From Rhodotorula mucilaginosa (taxonomy: Eukaryota; Basidiomycota; Microbotryomycetes; Sporidiobolales; Sporidiobolaceae): a stretch of DNA of 64,000 nt. A program made the position numbers and the translations under genes. Under the pieces are notes generated by a model. That model ran no database searches. It saw nothing but the letters and a program-made list of their open reading frames with translations, and was not told the DNA's origin. The stretch covers positions 372,001 to 436,000 of the forward strand of contig CP137873.1 of the NCBI GenBank assembly GCA_034406715.1, given 5' to 3'. Below, piece after piece: positions 38,280 through 49,435 of the stretch; the first letter of the stretch is position 1, and every line of letters begins with the position of its first letter.

Positions 38280-40650
38280 ATGTCCTCCGAATCCGAAATC
38301 GAGAAAGCGGAGTTGCAACATCTCGAGCGCGTTCACCCCGAAGCGAACCCGGCGATGGATACCGAACCGACCCGACGACTTACTGTACTCGGCACCGAGA
38401 ATCAGGACCCCGACGTCAAGCAGCACATTTCGCTCCGGAGCTGGCTGATCCTGGCACTCTGCGTGCTTGGCCAGATGCAGAATATCTTCATTCTGTCCGT
38501 CCTTCCTTCTGATGACCTTGTCGGAAGACTTGCGCTGACTTGCTGGGCGTCTTCACTGCAGCGTTGCCCCCGCCGCCAACGCTTACTCCATCGCTGGTCC
38601 ACTTAATGCCACGGCCGGCGAACGCATCTGGATCGTCCAGGCAGTCGGCGTGCCCGCGGTCGCCACCGGTCCGATCATGGCCAAGATTGCCGACATCTAC
38701 GGGCGGAGGTGGATCATCATCATCAGTTACGCCTTGTTTGCTGTTGGAGCCGTGAGTGCAGCACTTCGCCCGATCCGAGGCAGCGACCTTACCCTGGTCG
38801 TCCTGGCGCATTTTCAGATCGTCGCCATGACCGCCAAGACTATCAACGGCGTCCTCGCCGGTCAAGTTATCTCGGGCGTGGCAGCGGGTAGTGCCGGTCT
38901 CATCAACGCCATCGCGTCCGAGGTCATGCCAGGGCTGTACCGTACGTGGGCGCAGAGCGCTCTCAACTGGTGAGCTTGCGCTTCGCCGCCAATTGCAGTT
39001 TTCGCGCACGCTGACTATGCCCACCCCTCGTGCAGCGCCGCGGCGGTATCAGCTGTCATTGCTCTGATCGGGATGGCGGCCGCTTGCAACGCCGATACGG
39101 TCGACGGATGGCGCTGGATCTTCCGCATTCTCCTCGTCTTTGCCGCGCTGCTCCTGATCGGTTTCGCAGTCGCTTACTTCGTAAGATGCGCTTCTTTCTC
39201 TGGGGTACGGACTGAGCTGACGTCCATCCGCCTCACAGCCTCCGCCGCGCACTCGCACCGAAGGAACCTTGCTCCAGAAGATGAAGACGCTCGACTGGAT
39301 CGGCTACATTCTGCTTCTCGGCGGTGTTACTCCGCTCTTGATGGGTTTCGCGTGGTCTTCGGACCCAAACTACGGCTGGCACGATGCCCATTCTTACGGC
39401 GCCGTCGCGGCCGGCTTTGCCGTCTTGGTCCTCTGTGTCATATGGGGTACGTACCTCACCCGTGCCTTCTGACGAAAGAGGTGCTGACTATCCCCAAAAC
39501 CCTCAGAATGGAAGGGCACATCAACCGGCTTCCTCGACCACCGCCTCTTCCAGCACGGCCGCAACTTCCCGCTGTGCATGTTCTTGATCGCGGTCGAAGG
39601 CTCGCTCTTCTACCTCGTCAACAACATCTACGTACGTCTGGGTTTGCTGTCAAGCGGAACCCGTTGCTTACATCCTCCTTGCTTTCGGCGCGACAGGCTG
39701 CCGAGGTCAACGCCGTTTGGGGCCACCCGGGAGACCTCAAGACGACGGCCAGAATCGCGCCCTTCTATCTCCTCGGTATCGTTGCCTGCCCAGTGACGGC
39801 TTGGTGTGAGTCACGTCTTCTGCACCCGGAAGCCCCTATCGACCGCGAGCTGATCAAGACCTCGTCAGACGTGACCAAGGCGAAAGATGTCAAGTGGCCG
39901 ACTGCGTTCGCATTCTTCTGCTTCGCGCTCGCCTTCCTCGGCTTTGCCCTGTCTGGGGAAAACGCTGGAATGGCGACGGCTTTGTGAGTACTCTGCACGC
40001 TCCTCCGGGAGCTCGAACGTGAGCTGACCGTGTCGACTGGCGTGCAGCAACGCTGTCGGTGGGCTCGGATGCGGCATGGCGATTGTGCTGGTGGTCGTAA
40101 TGGTCCAGTATAGTTCCCCGCCTTTGCTAATCGGCATTGCGAGCGCGCTCCTCATCTCGGTGCGGTCGCTCGGAGGAACGGTCGGCTACGCCATCGCCGA
40201 AGCCATCTACAGCTCCAAGACCAACACCCAGATCCCCGAAGCGATCAGTGCGTTCCAGCGCAACCTGATCCTTCACTCGAGTCGCGACTGACTATGCATG
40301 ACTCCTGCCCGTTCGCAGTCAAAGCGACTGCGCCGCTCGGCTTCAACCCGCAGTTCCTCGGGCCCTTGATCGGTTTCCTCATGTCCGGCCAGGGACTCGA
40401 AGCCGTCCAAGGCGCCACTCCACAGATTCTCGGTGCCGCCGCGACCGCACTGAAGAAAACTCAAGTGGACGCCTACCAGATCGTCTGGTTCGCGTTCCTC
40501 CCTGGTGGCATCATCGCTGTCATCTGCTGCGCGCTCTACGACAACCCACACTACCGTATGAACTGGACCGTCGACGCACCGCTCCACACGAAGGACCTCG
40601 ACCTCCCGCCTCCCGCGACTGATGATTCTTCGGCTGCCGAAAAGGTTTAA
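38280..40650 (+). CDS. MFS efflux transporter, TRI12/siderophore-like group
   Basis: This is a multipass membrane transporter of the major facilitator superfamily. The charged cytosolic N terminus starts at 38280. The first helix (WLILALCVLGQMQNIFIL) is joined by an intron starting at 38495 to VAPAANAYSIAGPL, followed by the signature region IMAKIADIYGRRWIIII. A 66-nt stop-free intron at 38752-38817 separates the two halves of the next helix. Later exons encode WRWIFRILLVFAALLLIGF, LDWIGYILLLGGVTPLLMGF, further helices, and a short cytosolic tail after YRMNWTV. At least eight introns are needed. TRI12-like proteins export toxins or siderophores in fungi. Here no biosynthetic cluster adjoins, so the substrate is open. 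Confidence 0.85.
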
Positions 40651-40919
40651 AGGGATATTTGTAGCTCGCAAAGGTGTACCAGACTGCGCCTCTCCTCTAT
40701 GTTGTTTTGCCACTCGGTAATGATGATGTTTCTATGTGATCCAACCTGACAAGGTGGCTGTCGGAGCACGACCAAGTCGCGACGGTGTCGTGTGTGCGCT
40801 TTCTGCAGTTTTCCTACGTTTCGTCTCCGCTCTTCCTTGAGTAATTCAGCCCTCGTCCGCAGCAGCGGTACTAGTCGGACTCCTTCTCCGCGCCTCTCTC
40901 CGATCTCAGACTCGCCGTC

Positions 40920-42056
40920 ATGCCTCTTCCTACGGCCAAGCTCCCGTTGCCTGCGCGACCGCCAACTGAGCTCCGCCTCGACTCGTCCTTCACGCTGCCG
41001 CCCGACTCTCTCGGCTACCACGAGCAGCGCTTCCAGCAGTCTGGCTTTACCACGCTAGCCGAGCGCCAGTCGACGAGGACGGCGCGACTGACCGAACCCG
41101 CCCGATGCAATCCTTTCCACACGCATGTGAATCCGTTCGTGACTGCCTTCCACCCTGCTCCGCGGCCGGATGGGCTCTCGACCGCCTCGAGACTCGTGTC
41201 AGACGTACAGTCAAAGTCTATGTGGTCCTTCGAGGCCCTGCGTACGCGACGCGGACCAGGGAGCATGTCGACAACGTTACCTTCTCAGCAGCAGCGTTGG
41301 TCCGCCTCGACGAATGCCCTCGCTCGCCCGGAACACGCCCAGCAGCACCTCGCAGCGCATGGCATGCCTCCCTCGTGGTCTGAACAAGTTTCCTCGAGGA
41401 CGGTCAAGATGCCCCCGGCGCTCATCTTCGGCGCACCGAACGCGCCACCCACACCCTTTTCCTTCTACTCCCACGTCTCCAACCAGCAACGCGCTTCGGA
41501 CCGCAACCAGTCGCACGTTGCAGCAGACACTGGGACCCTCTCTACCGCGACAACGAGTCGGCGCTTCGTCCCGAGTGCCTCGTACGCGTCGAAAGTGATC
41601 GGAACGGCGATCCAGTCTCGCGATGCCTTGGCCCCGCCCACCGCCACCGCCATGCCGCCCCTACCGGTCCACAGCCGAAGTCACGCTTCGGACAAGTACG
41701 CGAGGACCGAGTCGTCGAAGCGTGCCGTGCGCCGGCTCCCGAAGCGAGCGATCCAGCCCTCCCGGAAGAAGCGCTCCGAATCGGACTATTTCTCGCAGCC
41801 GCCGACTCGGTTCCGCTCTGAGCACGACCCCTCTCCGGACTGGCTTCGCGATGCCCTATACGGACCGAGTTTCGAAGACCTGCAAGCGATCCGAGACGTC
41901 GTCGATGCGGAACGGAGGAAGGACCACGGGAGAGGCGGCTTGGGTCAAACTGCTGGAGTCAAGAGGACGAGGTCGATCGACGTCGGCTGGGACTTTGCGC
42001 GTTGGGAGGCGGCGTTGGAACGCAAGATGGGAGGGAGTAAGAGGCGGAGGATGTAG
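40920..42056 (+). CDS. Single-exon hypothetical nuclear-type protein
   Basis: I do not recognise this protein. It is one uninterrupted 378-codon frame, unusual among these intron-rich neighbours. It is rich in Ser, Thr, Pro and Arg and mostly disordered. Basic patches (KRAVRRLPKRAIQPSRKKR) and a C-terminal KMGGSKRRRM resemble nuclear localisation signals. A more ordered-looking stretch before the end (PDWLRDALYGPSFEDLQAI, then VGWDFARWEAALERK) could be a short protein-binding helix. It converges with the DUF202 gene, the stops being only about 50 bases apart. Confidence 0.7.
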   Translation: MPLPTAKLPLPARPPTELRLDSSFTLPPDSLGYHEQRFQQSGFTTLAERQSTRTARLTEPARCNPFHTHVNPFVTAFHPAPRPDGLSTASRLVSDVQSKSMWSFEALRTRRGPGSMSTTLPSQQQRWSASTNALARPEHAQQHLAAHGMPPSWSEQVSSRTVKMPPALIFGAPNAPPTPFSFYSHVSNQQRASDRNQSHVAADTGTLSTATTSRRFVPSASYASKVIGTAIQSRDALAPPTATAMPPLPVHSRSHASDKYARTESSKRAVRRLPKRAIQPSRKKRSESDYFSQPPTRFRSEHDPSPDWLRDALYGPSFEDLQAIRDVVDAERRKDHGRGGLGQTAGVKRTRSIDVGWDFARWEAALERKMGGSKRRRM

Positions 42057-42105
42057 CGAGGGGAGAGGCGCTCGACAGGGAGCATGTGGCGCGGGGTGGG
42101 CGGTG

Positions 42106-42972
42106 TCAGGTGTTGCGGCTTGCCATGACGGATGCAAAGCAGGCGATGACGAGGGCGCCTTTCGTGAAGTTCGCATGCATTAGTACAGTCGCTCACATGT
42201 TGCTCGAGAGGAAATCCGCTCACCTATGAAGAAAGCGCCGATACCGACGCTGCGCCTGCTCGGTGGGAATTGGCTTGGCTCCTGCATCAACGCGTGTTGC
42301 ACGGTGTAATACCGGTGAATCCCTGCCGTTCAAACCAATTGGTACGTACGCTGAATGTTAGATCAAGGCGCAGACGCGGAACTCGAGTCACTTACCCAGC
42401 AGGAGGAACACAAACCCGACTGCGAGAAAAGTTCCGCCGAGCGGTTTGGCGAGATGCGCATATCTGGACTGGTCGACGACGCTCAGTAGCGGAGGACTCT
42501 GGAGCCGAGTTTGCGCGAGTGCGTCGAGCTGAGCTTGTTGGTGCGCGAGGAGGCGGAGAATGGGTTGCATGTCGGGGTCCGAAACATTGACGGACGGTGA
42601 CGACAGCGAGGCGAGCGCATGCAACAAGGTCGTCGGATCAGCTGCGGCGGCGATATCGGACCTCTTGGAAGTCGTCGGTGTGACTGGGACGGAATTTGAT
42701 CCGAAAGCGGTCGACGGAAGGCGCAAGAGCTGGGCGAGAGCTGTTCAAGGAGGGGACAAAGGAGAGAGGACGCGAGCCTGTTAATCAGTGCTGGCGCCTG
42801 TTCCCAATCTCGGCAGAATCGACTCACCTATGCCTACAGTCGCGAGGACCATGCCCGTCCTGAGCCATGCCAGCACGGTTCGCTCGCATGCGAGATGGTC
42901 TCGTGCGGCCGAACCGGTGTTCGGAATCTTCTTGGACTGAAGCGCCCGGATACAATCGTTCAGTCCCTGCAT
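42106..42972 (-). CDS. DUF202-domain membrane protein
   Basis: This is a small integral membrane protein of 213 residues. Exons 42972-42828, 42740-42396, 42322-42224 and 42158-42106 sum to 214 codons. The family signature RDHLACERTVLAWLRTGMV starts the first helix. A hydrophilic loop of about 80 residues is inserted before helix 2 (GTFLAVGFVFLLLG), and the third helix ends at the C terminus (ALVIACFASVMA). The HRYYTVQHAL stretch after helix 2 fits the family. The last intron's acceptor (GAAAG) is weak, but it keeps the frame and yields the third helix. DUF202 proteins have no agreed biochemical role; some fungal relatives are vacuolar or plasma-membrane proteins. Confidence 0.85.
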
Positions 42973-43618
42973 GTTGGTTGCAGATGGCAGAACTGGTCGA
43001 GACCGTTGTGGGCTATTCGAGTGCGAGTGGCACCTTCCTCGACGTTCGCGGAGTTGGAGGCGGAATGGCGTGTCGTCGGCGTAGAGCTCCTTGTCCCTCG
43101 AGGCGGACAGTGCAAGGAGGAGCAGTGTCGACTAGAGAGTTGACCTGGAAGCCGTCTGCTCAAAGGCCCTCGTCCAAGCCCAGAGGCTCGTTCGGCTATA
43201 GAAGCTGGATGCTCCGGATGTCGGTCAGGTGGGGTATAACACGCGCTCGCCCAGCTCGGCGAGGATCACGATCAGCTTGACCGTAGGCGAGGGTGTAGCT
43301 GCGTGCTAGGCAATGGAGCAGAGCTGCGCATCTATAGCCTCGAGTACAGGAAGGAGCACAGGTTCGGCCGGCTCTCGGCCGGGTTGCCGCTCCGCTCGGA
43401 GCAGACGACGTCGAGGTGGAGCTTTAACTCCTGCACACGCAGATAAGCAGCTGCATAGCCGGGCCACGCTGACGAGCAAGAGTCAAGCGCTGCACTAGTC
43501 AATCCGCTCGCCCGCATAGCTTGACTCGGAGGCTTTGACTCGAACGATCTTCATCATCTTCATCACCCGCAAAAACTCATCGCTCGCCTGCTCTCGACTC
43601 TGTACACCTAAGAAAGAA
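42973..43618. other. Divergent intergenic region, DUF202 / PhzF
   Basis: 646 bases hold the two divergent promoters. No coding frame with domain content was found and no RNA gene is evident. Confidence 0.5.
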
Positions 43619-44874
43619 ATGACAGCCCGCGAGATTCCGTTCACTACGGTCGACGCCTTCACTTCGAAGCCCTTCGGCGGGAATCCGGCCGCCGTCATCG
43701 TCTGGGACGATGCAGCTCTCGCCGCCGACGACCAGCTCGCGCAACAGATCGCAGCCGAGTTCAACCTCTCCGAGACTGCGTTCTCGCACAGATTGCAAGG
43801 CGGCTCGGACGACAACCCGACGTACGAGCTGAGATGGAGGACCCCTACCACCGAAGTGAGTTTGTCTGGAAACGGACCCGCTCGATTGCCCTCTTGCGGT
43901 ACTGACACGAAGCGTCCATAGGTACCCCTCTGGTGAGTGCATACCGCATAGTTGGAGGAGGGCAAAAGCTGGCTACTCAGCCTGATGTCTTCTGCTCGCG
44001 CTCGGGAACGCAGCGGGCACGCCACGATGGCGACCGCGCACACTCTCTTCACGCAACACCACCCTTCTGCCACCTCGATCACCTTCCAGAGTCGCTTCAG
44101 CGGTACCCTGATCGCCCGCCGTGCCGGAACGGGACCGAACGAGCCCATCGCGCTCGACTTCCCCGCCGCTCCGCTCGTGACGCTCGAAGAAGGACACCGG
44201 CGGCGGCCCAAGATCTTGGAGGGTGTGGCCAAGGCCGTCAAGGGCTTTGAGGAGAGCCAAGTGGTCAGGGTCGCGTGGTGGGATGGACACAAGGCTCCCA
44301 TCGTCGAACTGGCTGCCGGAACGGATCTCGAAAACTTGCAAATCACGCCGGCACCGCTGGTACGCCTCGAAAAACGCTCTTTCGAACGCTTGCCCCTCCG
44401 GAACCCTCATTAACATCGACAACTCTCGCCCGCAGGCGGACATTGGCGATCTTATCATGCTCACGTGTCCAGCGCCCGCCGACTCGGGCTTCGATATCTA
44501 CTCTCGCGTTTTTGCACCCGCTTTCGGCGTTCCCGAGGACCCGGTTGTACGTTCGCCCACCCCTGCAGCTCGCCGTGGCGACAGCACACAAGTTATGGTG
44601 CATCCTCGCTGCGGTATAGGCTGACCACATTGTCTTTCTCGCTCCGCAGACCGGAGCGGCCCACACGGCCCTCACGCCATTCTGGCTCTGCGACGACGGC
44701 TCGCTCTCGCGACTGCATGACGGCGGCGCGCGCGCAAAGTCGACCGCGAGCTTGCGAGCCAAACAGGTCAGCAAGCGCGGAGGAGAGCTCGTCGTCACGC
44801 TCGATGAGCAGAACAAGCGCGTCGAGCTCAAGGGGACGGCGAGGAGGATCATGAAGGGCGTCATCGAGCTGTGA
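43619..44874 (+). CDS. PhzF-family isomerase/epimerase-like protein
   Basis: This is a member of the PhzF fold family (diaminopimelate-epimerase-like), 309 residues. Exons 43619-43855, 43922-43932, 44014-44359, 44436-44546 and 44650-44874 sum to 310 codons. The N terminus is FTTVDAFTSKPFGGNPAAV, and the catalytic Glu is in EFNLSETAF. An 11-nt microexon (43922-43932) encodes the start of VPLCGHATMATAH, the second family motif. The C-terminal half carries TGAAHTALTPFW. Phenazine synthesis itself is bacterial; fungal PhzF proteins act on unknown small molecules. It lies just before the second CocE hydrolase, with which it converges. Confidence 0.9.
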
Positions 44875-45054
44875 ATCTGACGGCTTCTGTGCAATGTTAC
44901 GAAGCAAGTGCTCTCCACTCTTGCGGTTCGCTCATGAGCCCTTCGTCCGACGTGCTTTCTAAATCGGAAGCAACGGATTTGGGGGTATCGAAAAGGTGCG
45001 GTTGCAATCTAGCGAGGAAACGCGGGTCTACAGAAGATCAAGACACGAGTCGAT

Positions 45055-47216
45055 TCACTGGATATTGACGAACGGCAGGATCACCTTGGAAGGGTAGTCG
45101 CCGCCAAAGTGCACGACGTGACGACCGTGGTTGAGCGTCTCGTCTCCGGGGAGCTTGGTCGGGTCGGAAAAGTGCCGGATCTCGTGGTTCATGTCGTGAC
45201 CTCCCGAGATCTCGACCCGGAGCGACTCGCCCGCGTCGTACTGCCACCCCATGGCCCAAATCCCAATCTCGAGCTTGACGACCTCGTCGCGTTCGAGTTT
45301 CTGCTCCGACGTGTGAGGGTGCCACGGCCAGTTCGGGTGCGGGTTCTTGGTCGCGTCGATCTCGCGATGGGACGCGCGGAGGACGCCGAGCGAACCAGAG
45401 ACGAGCAAGAGCGAGGTGCGGTCCTTTTCGGCAATCTCGGCGTGCGAGGGAGCCCATGCGCGGTTCCGAGGGATCGTCATGTGCATCAGGGGGTTGCCGT
45501 CCTTGTCGAGCTTCTTGAGCGCGATGTAGACGTTCATGTCGTCATAGTCGGGAGTCGACATGTAGACGATCGCCTTGGGAATGCCGACGAGTTGCGTCTT
45601 CTGGTCAAACTTGATGTCGAACACGACGTTGCTCTTGTCCTCGCCGCGCGAGACGTACGACACGCTCGAAGCCTCCTTCGGCGCCGCCTCGGCCAGCTTG
45701 CCTTCGGACGAGAAGTAGAGGTCGCGGTAGTCGGTGTTGGGGATCGGGAAGTCCTCCACCGGGATGTTCTCGATCGGTTCGCGGTCGCCACCCTGCAGGA
45801 GCGCCCAGCGAACCTTGGGCGTGTTCTCGACAAAGCCGTTCTGCTTGCCCTTGAGGTAGTAGTCGAAATAGTCGAGGAGCTCGCGCGTGCTCTCCGGGAT
45901 CGCGTACAGGTCGTGCCATTCCTGCCGGACGAGGAAAGTCGGATCAGTCGGGAGAAGTCTTCTCGTGACACGGCAAGGCACGCTTGAGCTCACCTGGACG
46001 CCCGACCACCTGATCCACTTGGGTCCTTGGCACTCCCAGAAACCGCGGATGCTGCCCATCGTGTGGATCGACGAAAAGTCAGAGCCCGAAACGTATGCGG
46101 GAATCTTGATCTTGGTCATGTCGGCGCGCTTGTCGTCCCACTGTTTGGCCGAGCTGATTGAAAGTCAGTTCCGGCACTCTCGGTAAAAAGGGAGAGACAC
46201 GAGGCAGCAACCCACGTAAGGGTGAGCTAGCGGGTGGCGCTTGTCTGTTCGTCCCGTTCGTCAAGTTAGTTCTCGCGCTCAGCTTGACTCGAAGAAGGAC
46301 GAGAAGAAGCTTACACATCTCGCAAAAGTCTTCGGTTCCTTGTTGACCCTTGATGATGAGCTTGTTGATCAGGTCCATATTGCTGATCTCGAACACGCCG
46401 CCGCGCACAAACTGCTCCCGGAAGAGGTCTCCGCAGCCTTCCCAGGGAGCAATTGCCTTGAGCGAAGGCGGTTGCTGCGCGGCGATGTGCCATTGCGAGA
46501 TGGCGAGGAACTGTAAAGGGTAAGGCGGTATGTTAGTGAGGGGCGAGTGGAGCGCAGAGGGAAACGAGAACAAGGGCCCACACTGTTGCCGGCCATGCCA
46601 ATGTTGCCGTCGCACCACGGCATCTTGGCGAGTGCCTCGATCGCGTCGTAGCCGTCCTCGCCCATCCGAGCGCCCATGATCTGGTTCTCGCCGTCCGAGT
46701 GTCCGGCACCGCGCGTGTCGATGCTGACGATGGCGTAGCCGCGCGGGCACCACGTCGCGGGATCGAGTCCTTCGAATTTCTCCCAACCCGACAAGTCGCT
46801 CGACTTGAGACCGCAGCGCCAAGTCGTGACGGGGAGCATGTCGACGGACGAGTACCGCTTGCCGTACGGACTCCACATGAGCAGGGCCGGGATTTTCTCG
46901 TCCGCCGAGTCGGCGGGGCGGTAGACGTCGCAGTAGAGTTTGGCGCCGTCGCGCATGACGAGTTCGACGTCGTGGTCGAGCAAGATGTCCGACTCGAGGG
47001 CGCGCGTGCGCTCGCCCTCCCAGCCTTCGCGCGTGCTGCCCTTCTTGAGCAAGGTCGTCTTGCCCGGGTGCCGGCCGTCGTATCCGTTCACGCCAACTTG
47101 GGGCTTGCTGCAGGCTCACGGATCAAGGTCAGCTGGACCTCTTCAGACGCGGGCAACAAGGCGACTGACCCGATAGACTTGGTAGCGATCTCAAAGGTGG
47201 GGAGCGTGATAGCCAT
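45055..47216 (-). CDS. CocE/NonD-family (S15-like) hydrolase, second copy
   Basis: This serine hydrolase of 597 residues is of the same broad family as the one at 24254. Exons 47216-47170, 47107-46582, 46510-46317, 46153-45994 and 45921-45055 sum to 598 codons. The nucleophile is in GMAGNSFLAISQW, with the Ser at the end of exon 2. An acid appears in YVSGSDF and a His in EWHDLYAIPE. The C-terminal domain (from about VVFDIKFDQKTQLVGIPKA) is the PepX_C jelly roll. It has different intron positions and little close similarity to the first copy, so it is an old paralogue. Its start is head-to-head with fumarylacetoacetase. Confidence 0.9.
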
Positions 47217-47563
47217 GGCGTGGGTCCGGGAGCGTCACAGAAAGCTGCAAGCTTTCCGCAGGAGGTCAAGCGAGCGAGGAAGAGCAATGGAGCAAGAGCA
47301 AGCTGCGGCACGCTGCTCTCTGTCTTTGTAGAGGAAGCAAGTTTTGTTCCGCTCGTTCGGCGGCGGGTTCTGGCCGGCGCGGCGGACGTGGCGGACCCCG
47401 AAAGATCCGAGGATTGGGGTATGAAGTGGGAGAAGGAAGGGGGAAAACGCCAAAGTCCGCCGTGTCTACGGAGGTTCCGAGCGGCAGAGACGCCCTCAGT
47501 CGCCTCCTGTGGCCACTGAGAAGCCGCTGCCCTCGAGCAACAACCATAGCAAAGCGAGCGAAG
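47217..47563. promoter_or_regulatory. Bidirectional promoter, CocE hydrolase / fumarylacetoacetase
   Basis: The divergent ATGs are 347 bases apart. No specific operator can be named from the sequence. Co-regulation is inferred from arrangement only. Confidence 0.6.
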
Positions 47564-49086
47564 ATGAGCCCTTCGTCGTCGACCTGGTTGAAGGACGTCT
47601 CGGCCGAGTCGCCGTTCTCGCTCGCCAACATCCCGTTCGGAGTCATTTCGCATGGCGAGACAGCCAGGCGTGTAGCGGCAACCCGCATCGGAGACCACGT
47701 AATCGACTTGAGCGTGCTCGCCGACGCCCGCCTCCTCGACGATGCCTTGACCAGAGAGGACCAGCGTGTGTTTGAGCAGGTGCGTGGTCATCGAGAGGAC
47801 GGCCAAGGAGGACATGTGGCTCATCCTGCTTCTCGCCTTGCAGCCGACTTTGAACGCCTTTGCCGCGCTGGGCAGCGAGGCTCGAACCAAGGTTCGCACC
47901 GCGGTTCAGGCGCTCTTCTCGGCGGGGCCCGAGCACCGCTTCGACGACTCGCTCCGCCAGCGAGCAGTGCACGACATCCGCTCCGTCAAGATGCACCTAC
48001 CCATGCAGGTCCCCGACTTTGTCGACTTTTCCGTCTATCCCGCGCACGGTCTCGGAGCCGGACGAGCCATCTTTGGTCCCGACACGCCCCTGCCGCCCTC
48101 GTTCTCGCGCCTTCCGATGGCGTACAACGGCCGAGCAGGGACCGTCACCACCAACGAGCAGATCGTACGGCCCCAGGGGCAGACTCGCGCGTTCTCGGCT
48201 CAGCGCGAGATTGGTATCGGCGCGTCGAAAGCGCTCGACTGGGAGTTCGAGATCGTGAGTCGCCTCTTGAACGAACTGAGCCGGAAGCGCACGCGCTGAC
48301 TGCCTACCCTTTTGGTACGTTTACGCGCAAACAGGGCGCCTTCGTCTCGCAATCAACAGAAGACGGCACCTACTTGACGCCCGAATCTGCCCGCTCGTAC
48401 ATCTTTGGCTTCGTCCTACTCAACGACTGGTCCGCCCGCGACATCCAGGGCTTTGAGATGGTCCCACTCGGCCCTTTCAACGGCAAATCCTTCGCGACGA
48501 CCATCTCGCCCTGGGTGGTGACGCCCGAAGCCCTCGAGCCGTTTGCGGCGCGCCGACCCACCAGTCTCCACGGCGTCGAGGCCGATATTCCGGACTACCT
48601 TTGCGAAGCCAGCGGGGCCAAGACAAACTACGAGGTCGAATGTGTAACTTCGCTGCGCCGTGAGTTGTCATCCCGCCGTCAAACGAGGCAACAAGCGCTG
48701 CGAGAAACTGACTTGTTTTCTGCTCCCTCGCAGTGGCGTCGGAACCTGCGACAGCCCATCATCTCAGCACCGCCCAATTCGCCGACGCCTTCTGGTCATT
48801 CCCGCAACTGATCGCGTACCAAACCTTCAACGGCTCTCGGATCCAAACCGGCGACCTGCTCGGGTCCGGCACCATCTCGAGTCTGGGCGAGAACGCGCAG
48901 GGGTGCATGTTGGAAAAGTCTCAGGGTGGCAAGGTCCCAGTCAAGGTTGGGAACGAGGAGCGCAGGTGGATCGAGGACGGCGACGAGGTCGTCTTTGAGG
49001 CGTGCGCGGGGCAAACAGGCGCGAAGGTCGGCTTCGGAGCTTTGCGCGGCAAAGTTCTCCCGGCTTCCCGGTTGCGCAAAGTGTAG
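47564..49086 (+). CDS. FAH: Fumarylacetoacetase
   Basis: This is the last enzyme of tyrosine/homogentisate breakdown, cleaving fumarylacetoacetate to fumarate and acetoacetate. Exons 47564-47779, 47844-48254, 48335-48659 and 48734-49086 give 434 residues, near the usual 420-430. It has the N-terminal SH3-like part followed by the hydrolase fold with VPDFVDFSVYPAHGLGAGR (metal Asp and catalytic His region), DWEFEI (Glu ligand region), FGFVLLNDWSARDIQ (Asp ligand), PLGPFNGKSF and the C-terminal SRIQTGDLLGSGTIS. The full-length N domain favours true fumarylacetoacetase over the shorter fumarylpyruvate hydrolases. The other tyrosine-pathway genes are not in the window. Confidence 0.94.
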
Positions 49087-49435
49087 AGTCGGCACAGTGT
49101 AGAGTCAGGAACTTGTACTTTCGTTCGTTCTACCGACTCGCGGCTTTCTCTTTGCTTGTGAAGGAGAGAGAAAGGAACTCGTCAGCTGGCGGCCAATCAG
49201 TCTCCGGGTGGGAGGGCGGTGAGGCAGCGTCCGCTTTGAGGCCTGATGGCGTTTCTGTTTAGACTCTGAAGACTTGTCTACGCCGAGCACGACAATGCGA
49301 GCGCACTTCCGAAACGAGAGTTCGAAGAAAAGGGAAAGCGTTCAAGCTTGATTCCAAAAAACCACCTCCGGACATGAGTTCTACAAGGACTGCGTATACA
49401 ACGAAATCAAGAAACAAAGGGTTGCCTGTAGATTC

